This document shows positions 1-9,014 of a stretch of DNA of 45,460 bases, one piece after another. Made by a program: the position numbers and the translations under genes. Each line of letters starts with the position of its first letter. The first letter of the stretch is position 1. This stretch comes from a virus. The stretch is taken from positions 1-45,460 of IMG/VR virus record IMGVR_UViG_3300031673_000111; one strand, given 5' to 3'. Below the pieces are notes generated by a model. That model made no database searches and had not been told where the DNA came from. It saw only the letters and a program-made list of their open reading frames with translations.

Positions 1-269
1 GACAAAATGGATTGGTTGAGGCAGGGGCTTGTGGAAAACCATTAATTTCTACTCGTGTAGGGATAGCTGAACAATTAATTAAAGATAGAATAAACGGAGT
101 TTTAGTTGATAGAAATATCAATAGCATAGCCCAAGGTTTGGTTAACATAACACCATATATAAACTTATTTGGAGAAAGGATACGAGAAGAAATAGAGGAA
201 AATTGGTCGTGGGAAAAACATGTGCCAAAATTTGAAAATTTATTTAGTGAAGTATTGGCCCAACAATGA
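1..269 (+). CDS. Glycosyltransferase family 4-like, C-terminal fragment (cut by window edge)
   Basis: The frame is open from the first bases, so the gene starts outside the window. The visible 85-90 residues carry the GT-B C-terminal signature EAGACGKPLISTRVG, the donor-nucleotide-sugar binding strand-loop of GT4 enzymes. It ends with a W-W-x(n)-F-x(n)-F helix typical of the GT4 C-terminus. It would transfer a sugar from a nucleotide donor in the cytoplasm. Its TGA stop overlaps the ATG of the next gene (ATGA), so it is the upstream member of the glycan operon that runs to 6254. The acceptor and sugar cannot be read from the fragment. A closely similar C-terminus occurs in the 4190-5143 gene. 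Confidence 0.8.
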   Translation, partial: QNGLVEAGACGKPLISTRVGIAEQLIKDRINGVLVDRNINSIAQGLVNITPYINLFGERIREEIEENWSWEKHVPKFENLFSEVLAQQ

Positions 270-961
270 AGAAATGTGTTTATACCGTAATAGTAAACGG
301 ATATGATTCTTTAAAAGAACCTTTGATAAAATCAGAAGGTTGGGATCATATATGTTTTACTGATAAAATGTTTAAACACGATAGTAAAATATGGAAACTT
401 AGAGTATTTGATAAGGGAAAATTGGATAAATATAAAGCTTCTAGATTTCCAAAAATAAATCCACATAAATTTGTTCAGGACTATGATTACAGCGTATATA
501 TTGATGGTTCCATGAGAATATTAAGGGATTTAAACTCTTTCTGTGAGGGTTTAAAATGGCCATCCTTTGCAATACCCAGACATTATAGAGAAAAATGTTT
601 ATTTAACGAAATATTTATGTGTATCAAAAAGCGTAAAGCAGATGCTAATCTTTTACGCAGTCAGTTGTACCAATATCGAAGAGATAAGATGCCTTTTAAT
701 TTTGGCCTTTATGCTTGTGGGTTGATGTTAAGAAATCACAATGAGATAGAAAATATAAATATATGCGAGAGATGGTGGGATGAAATCATGAAATATTCTC
801 ACAGAGATCAAATTCCTTTATCATATGTTCTGTGGAAGTTGGATAAAAAAATAACACCTTTTAATTGGAGAAGATTTTTAGATTATAATGAAAACGGGCC
901 AAATAGAAGAAGTGGTATCTTTTTTTTGGTTGGTGAGCATGGATATAGGTGCGGGGCATGA
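266..961 (+). CDS. DUF616 (TOD1/MUCI70-like) glycosyltransferase
   Basis: 231 aa. The N-terminus (VYTVIVNGYD, then ICFTD at residues 29-33) and the block YIDGS at about 78-82 followed by FAIPRH..REKCLFNE match the DUF616/TOD1-MUCI70 GT-A-like family. The D of YID is the likely metal/sugar-nucleotide ligand. A late HRDQIPLSYVLW stretch (about 179-190) is the typical acceptor-side helix. The start is the ATG of an ATGA overlap with the upstream GT4, and the stop overlaps the next start in the same way, so translation is probably coupled. It belongs to the surface-glycan operon. Substrate unknown; family assignment fairly sure. Confidence 0.75.
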   Translation: MKKCVYTVIVNGYDSLKEPLIKSEGWDHICFTDKMFKHDSKIWKLRVFDKGKLDKYKASRFPKINPHKFVQDYDYSVYIDGSMRILRDLNSFCEGLKWPSFAIPRHYREKCLFNEIFMCIKKRKADANLLRSQLYQYRRDKMPFNFGLYACGLMLRNHNEIENINICERWWDEIMKYSHRDQIPLSYVLWKLDKKITPFNWRRFLDYNENGPNRRSGIFFLVGEHGYRCGA

Positions 962-1875
962 AAAGGGTTATTTATAAGCAATTGTATGCCGTACATGGTG
1001 CTTCATCAAGGATAAGATGTGTTCGTATTTTTAAATTCATGAATAAAACAAAGTATAGAAGTTCCGCTTATAGAAAGCAGGTAAAAACAGATGTATTTTA
1101 TATTCAACAGGAAGCTAATGTAAATACGATAAAAATAGCGAAAGAATTTAAACTTAAAAAAATACCAATAGTGTATGATATATCTGATGATTTTGGGATA
1201 AGTGGGAATACTCTTGCTAAACAAATGTTTGGTTTAGCATCAGCTATTACAACCAATACATCGGGAAATAAAGAATATTTTGAAAAATTTACAGATACGC
1301 CCATTTATGTAATACCCGATAGCATAGATTATTTTGATGAAAGACCAACTCCCATAAAAATTGCCAAGGATATAAAAAACATAACAACTTTTGGGGGTTG
1401 CAATGTTCCCCCAAATACTATTACCTATGCTAATGTTATTCCCCCAAAATACCAATTCAATTATATATACGGTAACCGTAATCCTAAAATTAAGAAAGGA
1501 AACCACATAAGGTGGACGCTGAAAAAATTCATTGCGAGTTTAAAGAATAATACTGATCTTTGCATGTTAATTCATGATGATACCCCCAGAGGTAACAAAA
1601 AATCCAATAATAAGTTATTAGTTGCAATGGCTTTAGGTATACCAACTATAGTTTCAAATACTCAATCATATGCAGAAACGATGAAGGATATTGGACTTGA
1701 AAATTTAATTGTATCATCACCAGAAAAAATGAGGACGGTTTTAAAACAAATATGTGATGTAAATTTGAGAAAGGTCATCCAAAAAAGATTTATAGAGTAT
1801 GTTTGGGATAAATATCATCCCAAAAATTCAAGTAACTTGTTGATCAGGGTTTTTAATTCGGTAATTAAAAATTGA
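958..1875 (+). CDS. GT-B-like glycosyltransferase, paralogue of the next gene
   Basis: 305 aa from the ATG at 958, chosen because it forms an ATGA overlap with the previous stop; a GTG at 949 is also in frame. Visible marks are an N-terminal ASSRIR motif, a central VYDISDDFG block and a C-terminal GIPTIVSNTQSYAETM block. These correspond to the inter-domain aspartates and the donor-binding loop of GT4-like GT-B enzymes. All three blocks recur in the gene at 1872, and both proteins end in a W-x-x-Y-HP helix, so the two are tandem duplicates. Probably a cytoplasmic sugar transferase of the same glycan pathway. Donor and acceptor are unknown, and the catalytic N-terminal domain is short. Confidence 0.65.
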   Translation: MKRVIYKQLYAVHGASSRIRCVRIFKFMNKTKYRSSAYRKQVKTDVFYIQQEANVNTIKIAKEFKLKKIPIVYDISDDFGISGNTLAKQMFGLASAITTNTSGNKEYFEKFTDTPIYVIPDSIDYFDERPTPIKIAKDIKNITTFGGCNVPPNTITYANVIPPKYQFNYIYGNRNPKIKKGNHIRWTLKKFIASLKNNTDLCMLIHDDTPRGNKKSNNKLLVAMALGIPTIVSNTQSYAETMKDIGLENLIVSSPEKMRTVLKQICDVNLRKVIQKRFIEYVWDKYHPKNSSNLLIRVFNSVIKN

Positions 1876-2777
1876 AAAGAATAATAGGAAAAGCTATAGG
1901 TGATATTGATACCGCTTCTTCAAGAATCAGGTTTTTTAATTTTTTAAATTATCTCCCGAAGGAGTTTAATTATGCGATGTATGCAGGTAGTTTAGACTGC
2001 GATTATCTTTTTATACAAAAAGATGCAAGCTCGAAAATGATTGGGGTGGTTAAAGAAGCAAAAAGTAAAAATATTCCTGTGGTATATGACATTGATGATG
2101 ATATTGGTGTATGGCCCAATATGCATGAAAAAGAAATGCTTAACTTAGTTGATGCAGTTACCACATCAACAGAAGAATTACGTGGTAAGTTAAAAACACT
2201 AACCAAGAAACCAATACATATTGTGCCTAATGGTCTAGACTATTTATCCAGTAAAAGGGTAGATTGTAACATAAATAATAACATTGAAAAGGTTGTAACC
2301 TTTGGAAACGTTGATAGCGTTGAAAAAACGATTAAATACTTAAATACAGCAGGTTACAAATATGATGTTAGTTATATCACGGATCGTAGAAATTCTAGAT
2401 TGAAAAATTTTAGGTTTATTAAGTGGGAATTGAATACATTTTTAAAAAATCTAAGTTATTTTGACTTATGTATATTGAACCACTTCGATACGCCGTATGA
2501 AAATATCAAGTCAAATAATCGTCTAACAACGTGCGTGTCAATAGGAATACCCACCATTGTTTCAAACACGATGGAATATAAAAACACAATGAAAAAAATG
2601 GGTATGGATTTCTTGATTTTCGATGATAAGTTTCACATGAATAACATAATAAATAGCATAGCATTGAAAGATGACAGGGAGAAAATCAAGAAAATATTTG
2701 TGGAACATGCTTGGAAATATTATCACCCAAGTTTATCGGGTAAAATTTTAGCAAAAGTTTTCATGGGATTAAAATGA
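1872..2777 (+). CDS. GT-B-like glycosyltransferase, tandem paralogue
   Basis: 301 aa from a TTG start overlapping the previous TGA (TTGA). It has the same architecture as the preceding gene: TASSRIRFFNFL near the N-terminus, VYDIDDDIGVW around residue 75, TSTEELRGKL (the usual GT4 'T-S-x-x-L' strand), IVPNGLDY, and GIPTIVSNTMEYKNTM near residue 230. The IVPNGLDY block is better preserved than in its neighbour, so this copy looks more like a canonical GT4. It is probably a nucleotide-sugar-dependent transferase acting in sequence with its paralogue. Its stop overlaps the start of the next gene. Function beyond glycosyl transfer is inference. Confidence 0.68.
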   Translation: MKRIIGKAIGDIDTASSRIRFFNFLNYLPKEFNYAMYAGSLDCDYLFIQKDASSKMIGVVKEAKSKNIPVVYDIDDDIGVWPNMHEKEMLNLVDAVTTSTEELRGKLKTLTKKPIHIVPNGLDYLSSKRVDCNINNNIEKVVTFGNVDSVEKTIKYLNTAGYKYDVSYITDRRNSRLKNFRFIKWELNTFLKNLSYFDLCILNHFDTPYENIKSNNRLTTCVSIGIPTIVSNTMEYKNTMKKMGMDFLIFDDKFHMNNIINSIALKDDREKIKKIFVEHAWKYYHPSLSGKILAKVFMGLK

Positions 2778-3610
2778 AACAGTTGTGCATAGCTAATATT
2801 GTTAACAAAAAATATCAGGGATATATTCCCTTTTATATTTATTATGTGTTTAGGCTGTACCCTGATTATAGTGTTTTTATTTACACTGACAGTACCCTTA
2901 ATCCCCATGTCAAGGAGAGTTTAAAATTATTGGAAGGTATGGGGGAGTTTAAGATAAAACCCCTGAATTATAAATGTGACAAAAACAATATTCAAGCGTT
3001 TAAAACGTTACGATGGGTATTGTATGATAAAGAATTTAATGATTTTGAAAATATTTACATTGGTGATATCGACATACTGTTATTGAAAGAAAAATTGCCT
3101 TTACTTGAGGCGCATATTAACCACTGTAGAGAGCAAAATTTACCATACAGTAATTGTGTAAGGACAGGGAATAAAAAGCTCACAGGGCTGCATTTTATGC
3201 AGACTGAGCCGTATTTTAAAAAGACACTACCTGCTATTAAAAAATACCAGAGATTAATAGAAGCTAATAAATTTAATGGTCACAACGAAGAAACGTTACT
3301 TAAAATAATAACGGAATCCCAATTAACACTTCCAACAAAACAAGGGGATTATATTAATCACCATGGACTTCATTTAAGGGTGTTTGTTAGGAATGTACCC
3401 ATATCCCAATATAAACGCTTGAAAAATTATGCATTTACCAGAATTTTTAAACATTACTATAAGCAGTTTTGGGAAGCAACTACGGAGAAAAAATTTTCAC
3501 AATTGATGAATATTGCAAAAAAATGCAGATATAGTAGAGATGCAGATCCATATTCACAGATATCTAACGTTAAACGGTTATGTATAGAAGCCGAGAAAGG
3601 AAGATTATAA
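2774..3610 (+). CDS. GT-A-type glycosyltransferase with DxD motif
   Basis: 278 aa. The region YIGDIDILLL (residues about 95-104) supplies a D-x-D preceded by a hydrophobic strand, as in GT8-like GT-A enzymes. LTGLHFMQ and GHNEETLL follow where GT8-type enzymes have acceptor and metal-binding loops. A later HHGLHLR could supply the C-terminal His metal ligand. No signal peptide or membrane segment is visible, so it would act in the cytoplasm. The start is an ATGA overlap. Exact GT family is uncertain; the general fold is reasonably supported. Confidence 0.6.
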   Translation: MKQLCIANIVNKKYQGYIPFYIYYVFRLYPDYSVFIYTDSTLNPHVKESLKLLEGMGEFKIKPLNYKCDKNNIQAFKTLRWVLYDKEFNDFENIYIGDIDILLLKEKLPLLEAHINHCREQNLPYSNCVRTGNKKLTGLHFMQTEPYFKKTLPAIKKYQRLIEANKFNGHNEETLLKIITESQLTLPTKQGDYINHHGLHLRVFVRNVPISQYKRLKNYAFTRIFKHYYKQFWEATTEKKFSQLMNIAKKCRYSRDADPYSQISNVKRLCIEAEKGRL

Positions 3611-4212
3611 TGACTACAAAGGTTGAAATAATAAATTTTTTAATAGAAACGTATGGGTATGAAACATACTTAGAAATTGGTGTGAGAAACCCGGATGATA
3701 ATTTTAATAAAATAAAGATTATCAATAAGGATGCAGTTGACCCCGCCCCAAGAGGGAAATGTGAAAACTTACACATAATGACATCAGATAAATTTTTCGA
3801 ACATAATAATAAAATGTACGATATAATATTTATTGATGGGTTGCATCTAGATTATCAAGTGTTAGATGATATTGAAAATTCCTTAAAATATCTTAATAAC
3901 TGGGGTACAATTGTACTTCATGATTGTAGCCCCGCAAAAAAAGAACATCAGGTAGAGGTGTATAAGGGTGGGACGTGGAACGGAACCGTTTGGAAAGCAT
4001 TTGCAAAGTTAAGGATGACACGGGAAGATTTAGACATGTTTGTTGTAAATGAAGATCATGGCATGGGTATAGTGAAACGTGGCCACCAAAACTTATTCGA
4101 ACCCAAGGTTGAAAAATTGGAGTTTGAATTTCTACAAAAAAACCGAAAGAAATTATTGAATTTAATAACATTTGATGAATTTAAACAATATGAAAATTCT
4201 ATTAATAGTTGA
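3610..4212 (+). CDS. Class I SAM-dependent methyltransferase (Methyltransf_24-like)
   Basis: 200 aa from the ATG at 3610, which has an AAGGA Shine-Dalgarno site about eight bases upstream; the in-frame ATG at 3580 has none. Motif I is YLEIGVRNPDD (20-30). The acidic strand-2 end is VDPAP (43-47). IIFIDGLHLDYQVLDDI (72-88) and GTIVLHDCSP (99-108) are the hallmark blocks of the Methyltransf_24 family. Many relatives O-methylate sugars in polysaccharide pathways. Lying among glycosyltransferases and overlapping the next gene by 23 bases, it probably methylates a sugar of the same glycan. The methyl acceptor is not shown by the sequence. Confidence 0.75.
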   Translation: MTTKVEIINFLIETYGYETYLEIGVRNPDDNFNKIKIINKDAVDPAPRGKCENLHIMTSDKFFEHNNKMYDIIFIDGLHLDYQVLDDIENSLKYLNNWGTIVLHDCSPAKKEHQVEVYKGGTWNGTVWKAFAKLRMTREDLDMFVVNEDHGMGIVKRGHQNLFEPKVEKLEFEFLQKNRKKLLNLITFDEFKQYENSINS

Positions 4213-5143
4213 TTTTTTAAATTGGGCGTGGGGAATTAAAGCAAAAGCTTTAAAGAAATATCTCCCTCAATATGACATTGATATTGTCACTATTAAAAAT
4301 TTACCCAAAACAAACGTAAAACGGTATGATGTGATTCATTCCTTTAGTTGGACGGATACAACTTTAGCAGGTCATAGAAAACTTTCAACGTGTGGTATTT
4401 CGGGTCATGTGTTTTTAGCTCGATATCAAGAGGCTAAAAGTAAAATTAAAATGTTTAGTGCTGCGACAACTACATCTAAAAAATTATATACTTTAGCGAA
4501 AAAACATAACCTTAATAAGGTTATTTACAATACACCTAATGGGGTAGATGAAACATTTTTTTATCCAAAAATAAATAAGAAGAAAAATGATAAATTTGTT
4601 ATAGGTTGGGTTGGGAAGGAAACAACGGGGGGGTTTAATAAAGTACCAATTGATTTTAAAGGTTATGGTCATGTGTTGCAACCACTGATGCGTAAATTGA
4701 AAAATAGAAAAAATATTGAATTGAGATTTGTTAAAAATGATTTTAGAAATTCCATAAGTAGGGAAGCTATGATTGATTTTTATCAGAAACTTGATTTATT
4801 TATCTGTACCAGCTATAGAGAAGGAACACCTAATCCAGTATTTGAAGCATCTGCTTGTGGAATACCTGTAATATCAACAGACGTTGGTTGCATACCGGAG
4901 TTGATAACTAATAACCATAATGGGTTGATTATTCCTTCATATGACAATAAAAATGATATAGTTGAAAAAAATATCATTAATTTATTTTATAAAAATATAA
5001 TATTATTGAAAGAAAACAACGATTTAACTAGACAAATGGGCGAACATAACAGAGAAACAATTGAACGAGATTGGAAATGGGAGACCAGAGCTAAACAATG
5101 GATACCTGTTTTTGAAAATCACAAAAGGAGTAGAAATGCATAA
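4190..5143 (+). CDS. Glycosyltransferase family 4
   Basis: 317 aa starting at the ATG of MKILLIVDFLNWAWG, which overlaps the previous gene's end; upstream TTG/ATG codons are poorer choices. It is a complete GT4: Rossmann-like N-domain, TTTSKKLY and NTPNGVDETFF (about 114-124) at the domain hinge, VIGWVGKETTGG opening the second domain, and the E-x7-E catalytic/donor motif with glutamates at 211 and 219 inside YREGTPNPVFEASACG. The C-terminal W-x-W helix returns to the N-domain. It is a retaining transferase using a nucleotide-sugar donor. Among the GTs of the first 6 kb this is the most canonical. Confidence 0.85.
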   Translation: MKILLIVDFLNWAWGIKAKALKKYLPQYDIDIVTIKNLPKTNVKRYDVIHSFSWTDTTLAGHRKLSTCGISGHVFLARYQEAKSKIKMFSAATTTSKKLYTLAKKHNLNKVIYNTPNGVDETFFYPKINKKKNDKFVIGWVGKETTGGFNKVPIDFKGYGHVLQPLMRKLKNRKNIELRFVKNDFRNSISREAMIDFYQKLDLFICTSYREGTPNPVFEASACGIPVISTDVGCIPELITNNHNGLIIPSYDNKNDIVEKNIINLFYKNIILLKENNDLTRQMGEHNRETIERDWKWETRAKQWIPVFENHKRSRNA

Positions 5144-5654
5144 ATCTTCAGCACTACGAATGAAAGAGTTCGTGAGAAAATATTTACCACCAAAGAAAAA
5201 TTTAAAAATTTTGGACGTTGGTAGTATGGATGTTACTAAACCAAATAGCAAAAATGATTTTTGTAACACTTATAAAGATCTATTCAAGAAAAATGATAAT
5301 TGGGTGTATAAAGGATTAGATATATCAGAAGGGAAGAATGTCGATATTATTGCACCAGATCTTTATGATTGGGGGGTAGAAGATGAGTTCAATGTAGTCA
5401 TATCTGGTCAATGCTTGGAACATGTAAAGGATACCAAGGAATGGATATTACAGGTAGAAAAAGCATTAAAGGTAGATGGTGTTGTTTGTATCATAGCACC
5501 GTGGCAATGGCCTGAACATAAATATCCAGTAGACTGTTGGAGAATACTTCCTGATGGGATGAAATTTTTATTAAAAGATGTTTGTGGGTTTAAATTGTTG
5601 GAAGTGTTTAAAAAAGAAAGAGATTGTATTGGTATAGCAAGAAAAGTCAAATAA
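5136..5654 (+). CDS. SAM-dependent methyltransferase (Methyltransf_11-like)
   Basis: 172 aa from the ATG at 5136, preceded by AGGAG at good spacing; it overlaps the previous gene by eight bases. SAM-binding motif I is LKILDVGS (23-30), the acidic ribose-binding residue lies in YKGLDIS (59-65), and SGQCLEHVKD (91-100) is the post-II signature of type-11 methyltransferases. The conserved W-R-hydrophobic-PDG-M block near residue 140 resembles phage and bacterial methyltransferases found in glycan clusters. Probable role: methyl capping or decoration of a sugar or small molecule. Acceptor unknown. Confidence 0.75.
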   Translation: MHKSSALRMKEFVRKYLPPKKNLKILDVGSMDVTKPNSKNDFCNTYKDLFKKNDNWVYKGLDISEGKNVDIIAPDLYDWGVEDEFNVVISGQCLEHVKDTKEWILQVEKALKVDGVVCIIAPWQWPEHKYPVDCWRILPDGMKFLLKDVCGFKLLEVFKKERDCIGIARKVK

Positions 5655-6254
5655 ATGATATGTCATAGAAAAAAGTTCATTTTTATTGATATCTGTAAAA
5701 CTGCTGGTACAAGTATAAATAAGACGTTCAGTAAAAAATACAAGTGTATCGGGAAACATCATAGCATAACTAATATAGTTGGTGATTTTTCGTTTTGTAC
5801 CAATTTAACCAAAGAACAAATTGATAAATACTTCAAATTTACCTTTGTCAGGAACCCATACGATAGGATTGTTTCTTTATGGTTGTGGGGAGTAAAAAGC
5901 ACATATAAAGAGTATAATTTTAAGCAATTTGTACTTGGTATTAAAAATAAAAAGTTTGATGATCACAACTTTGTTAGGTATATACCAATGGTTGATTGGT
6001 TATGTGATAAAAGTGGAAAAATTCGGGTAGATTATATTGGTCGCTACGAAAATCTAGAAGATGATTTTGCCAAAGTTTGTAAAAAAGTAAAGGTAAATAA
6101 ATTACCGTTGGAGAAGATAAACACGGCTGAATACAGGAATAGGAAACCCAGAAAAAAGTATTGGGAATATTACGATGATGAAACACGAGATGTAGTTACG
6201 GAAATATATAAGAAAGATATCGATAAATTTGATTATAAATTTAATTTTAATTAA
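5655..6254 (+). CDS. Sulfotransferase (Sulfotransfer_2-like)
   Basis: 199 aa. The 5'-phosphosulfate loop is KTAGTSINKTF (15-25), matching K-x-A/G-x-T-S. The 3'-phosphate block is FVRNPYDRIVSLW (64-76), with the R and S that bind PAPS. YIGRYENLEDDF (127-138) is the characteristic third block of carbohydrate sulfotransferases. It would transfer sulfate from PAPS to a hydroxyl, most plausibly of the glycan built by the upstream GTs. It starts directly after the previous stop (TAAATG) and closes the operon. A sulfotransferase in a phage is unusual but the motif match is strong. PAPS would have to come from the host. Confidence 0.85.
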   Translation: MICHRKKFIFIDICKTAGTSINKTFSKKYKCIGKHHSITNIVGDFSFCTNLTKEQIDKYFKFTFVRNPYDRIVSLWLWGVKSTYKEYNFKQFVLGIKNKKFDDHNFVRYIPMVDWLCDKSGKIRVDYIGRYENLEDDFAKVCKKVKVNKLPLEKINTAEYRNRKPRKKYWEYYDDETRDVVTEIYKKDIDKFDYKFNFN

Positions 6255-6343
6255 AAACTATTCAAAATATTGACATTTTTTTCCAAAATAATTTAAACTT
6301 ATTAGTAGTAAGAATTTTATTCACTTTAATATGATTTGAATTA
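6255..6343 (+). promoter_or_regulatory. Operon boundary with candidate promoter upstream of the gp47-like gene
   Basis: This 89-base AT-rich gap separates the glycan operon from the nuclease gene. TTGACA at 6270-6275 is followed 17 bases later by TTAAAC, a possible sigma70-type promoter with a weak -10. No hairpin terminator is evident. No good Shine-Dalgarno site precedes the ATG at 6344. Confidence 0.35.
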
Positions 6344-7468
6344 ATGGAAAAAATAGCCCTAATTGGGGACATTCATTTCAACCGGAAGGCTGAAAACCCA
6401 ATTATTAAAAAATATATCAAGGACGGACAAAGAAAATTCTTTGATTTCGTTGTAAAAGAGCTAAAAGAACGTAAAGTAAAAATCGTTCTTTTTACTGGCG
6501 ATATCCATGATAATCGTATTACCATAGATGTTGAAGCGTTGGTACATACAAAAAGATTACTCCAAGAAAAATTTAAAGATTTTGATATTCATATCATTCT
6601 TGGTAATCATGACATGTACTATGATAATTCATATGACATATCAGCATTAGAGTTATTCGAGGATATTCCTAATGTCACCGTTTACAGGGATACAGTCGTT
6701 AAGAAATCATTTTTTGGTAAAGAATGGTACTTTATCCCTTGGCTCTTGGAAAAGAATGAAGAAAAATTCATTGGATTTTTGAAAAAACTTGCTGAAACAC
6801 CCGTAGCCAAAAGGGATAATACAGTTTTATTTGGGCATTTTGAAATGCTTGATATTAACATGGAAGGTGGGAATATCTCAACTTTCGGCCTTGATTCAAA
6901 TTTATTTTTCAATGCTGCTAAGATGACCATAAGTGGTCACTATCATGGCTTATCAGCCGAAACCAAGTCCGGTAACGAGCTATTATATCTGGGGTCACCT
7001 TACCCCATGACATTTGCAAACGCTGACCAGAAGCACGGTATATGGATTCTAAACGAAGACTTAACATATGACTTCATTGAGAACACCATTTCTCCAAAAT
7101 TTACTGATGTATGGGATACCGATTTGGATACATTAACAGACAAAGATGTTTCGAATTCATTTGTCAGGTTTTATATGAGCAACGATAGGACGATGGAAGA
7201 AAGCTTTGAAATGCGTTTAATTGTCGAAAGTAAGAATCCTTTGATAATAAAAAAAATACCTTATAGTGGAGAGAAGAAGGAAATAGCCCAAAAGACAGAA
7301 GTACAACGTGAAGCAAATAGGCTTTTAGGCATGGATACATTAAAGTTATCAGAAGTTTGGATTGAACAGAATTCGGAAGATTTGCCTGAATTAAGTATGG
7401 GTAAAGCTTCTAAGGATTTGATACTCGATAAGATTAAAAGTTTTAAAAAGGAACTTAATTTAGTTTAA
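6344..7468 (+). CDS. Metallophosphoesterase nuclease, SbcD/Mre11/T4 gp47-like
   Basis: 374 aa. All five calcineurin-type metallophosphatase blocks are visible: GDIHFN (8-13), TGDIHDN (51-57), GNHDM (87-91), GHFEM (164-168) and SGHYHG (197-202). The order and spacing fit the Mre11/SbcD/gp47 nuclease family, dinuclear-metal enzymes that process DNA ends with an SMC-type partner (SbcC/gp46). No gp46 gene is in the window; it may lie elsewhere. LGSPYPM after the last motif is also typical of the family. It heads a transcript that continues into the GT-B-like and P-loop genes. Other phosphoesterase roles are possible but less likely. Confidence 0.8.
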   Translation: MEKIALIGDIHFNRKAENPIIKKYIKDGQRKFFDFVVKELKERKVKIVLFTGDIHDNRITIDVEALVHTKRLLQEKFKDFDIHIILGNHDMYYDNSYDISALELFEDIPNVTVYRDTVVKKSFFGKEWYFIPWLLEKNEEKFIGFLKKLAETPVAKRDNTVLFGHFEMLDINMEGGNISTFGLDSNLFFNAAKMTISGHYHGLSAETKSGNELLYLGSPYPMTFANADQKHGIWILNEDLTYDFIENTISPKFTDVWDTDLDTLTDKDVSNSFVRFYMSNDRTMEESFEMRLIVESKNPLIIKKIPYSGEKKEIAQKTEVQREANRLLGMDTLKLSEVWIEQNSEDLPELSMGKASKDLILDKIKSFKKELNLV

Positions 7469-7481
7469 AAAGGAAATTAAA

Positions 7482-8999
7482 ATGACAGAAGAAGTTAAGG
7501 TAGAAGAAATAGAAAAAACAAAAGACGATTCTTTTGTTTTAACCGATGAGCTTAGAAAAAAAGCAACGGAAAAACCAAAGTTTAATATTCTCTATGTTGG
7601 GGATGGTGATACACGGTTGTTACCTTTCCGTGGTGAAAAAATATTAAAAACATTTGTAGACTTCTATGAACGTCAGGCCGATATAGAGTATTACACAATT
7701 TCTTCCAAGATGTTTGGAGAGTTTAAGCTGGATGACTTGCGTAATGTAAATATCATATGGGCAGATAATGTATCTGAGTTTAAGGCGGTTAAAAATCTTT
7801 CCGATTTACAGAATCAGGTATTAACTAGCATTGAACCCGATTGGAAGAAAAACCTTGAAGAATTAAACAAGGATGAAAATAAAGACAAGGCCATAGAATA
7901 TCTGAAAGAATTAAACAAAGAACGTTCTGAAAAATTACGTATTGTTTATTCTCTCGATGAATTTATTTGGCAGGGAACAGTCGGCAGATCTCGTGATGTA
8001 GGCACTGTTCAATTGATGGAGACCTTCATGAGCATTGCAGATACGGTTGTGGTTCCAACTCCAGAATTAAAGGAAGCCATAATGTATTACAAATTCATTC
8101 AAGATCCAAATAAGGATATTTTTGTTGTTCCTTCAGCAGTTAATGCAGATTTTTTTCCATTGTTTAAAGATTTTACAAAAAAGGGAAAAGCTGAATTATC
8201 GCAGTTAAGGGATAAACCTAAAATTTTAATAAAAGGATTATCAATTCCAAAAAACGTTGAGGAATTTATTATCAACAATTACAAAAAGGCTAATATTACC
8301 ATTTGTTCAGTTGATGAAGTGAACGATCATGTTATGGCATTGATAGCAAGAAGGAAAATTAATCACATATATCATTGGGCTAATCCATATGTTAATAGAA
8401 GGAATATTTCACCAACATATGCCATTGAAAGGGATTTCGGGTTTGATATGGTGATACATACAAAACCCGATAACATGAAGGGTGATATGTATGAGTTAAC
8501 CACTGGAGATGAAGACATTTTATTTTCTATTTCCTATGGTGCTTTACCAATCTGTGGTATTGACCATTTGGGTTATGAAAAAGATAGTAACCACTTAGCA
8601 ATGTCTGCGGGAGTTACATTTGGGAAAGATACCCCTGCTAAAAAGATAGCTGGTATGGTTAACAGATTTCAAACACCTGCTCTTTTTAACGAAGTGTTTA
8701 ATAAATGCAGACAGGAAGTGGAAAATAGAATAGCCACTTCACCTTTTATCATAGCTAGATATTTTTCTGTTATGCTTGGTAGAGAATTATCACAAGCAAG
8801 GGCTGCAATGTCCAGAGAAAAACAAGAGGAACTGGCACAAAAGCAAAAGGAAGAAGAAATCGCAGCAGCTAAAAAAGTTGATGAAAAAAGAGATGGTAAA
8901 ATTGAAACCGAAGTGCCTGAAAAAGCTGAAGCCAAAGCTGAAACCAAAGTACCTGAGAAACCTGAGAATGTTATCGAAGCTGATTTTAAACAAAAATAA
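7482..8999 (+). CDS. GT-B-like protein with charged C-terminal tail
   Basis: 505 aa, preceded by AAGGAA. The middle resembles a GT-B glycosyltransferase: RIVYSLDEFIW (where GT4 proteins have a V-Y-D-x-D-D block), DTVVVPTPELKEAI (the usual 'V-x-T-P-E-L' strand) and FVVPSAVNADFFP (the 'V-I-P-N-G-V-D' hinge). The donor-site glutamates are not obvious: the equivalent region reads GDEDILFSISYGALPICG. The last 75 residues are a Lys/Glu/Ala/Pro-rich tail with imperfect 'EAKAETKVPEKPE'-type repeats. It sits between the gp47-like and P-loop genes, away from the other GTs, so a structural or DNA-related role is possible. Function unknown beyond the fold. Confidence 0.5.
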   Translation: MTEEVKVEEIEKTKDDSFVLTDELRKKATEKPKFNILYVGDGDTRLLPFRGEKILKTFVDFYERQADIEYYTISSKMFGEFKLDDLRNVNIIWADNVSEFKAVKNLSDLQNQVLTSIEPDWKKNLEELNKDENKDKAIEYLKELNKERSEKLRIVYSLDEFIWQGTVGRSRDVGTVQLMETFMSIADTVVVPTPELKEAIMYYKFIQDPNKDIFVVPSAVNADFFPLFKDFTKKGKAELSQLRDKPKILIKGLSIPKNVEEFIINNYKKANITICSVDEVNDHVMALIARRKINHIYHWANPYVNRRNISPTYAIERDFGFDMVIHTKPDNMKGDMYELTTGDEDILFSISYGALPICGIDHLGYEKDSNHLAMSAGVTFGKDTPAKKIAGMVNRFQTPALFNEVFNKCRQEVENRIATSPFIIARYFSVMLGRELSQARAAMSREKQEELAQKQKEEEIAAAKKVDEKRDGKIETEVPEKAEAKAETKVPEKPENVIEADFKQK

Positions 9000-9014
9000 T
9001 TGAAGGGAGATATG

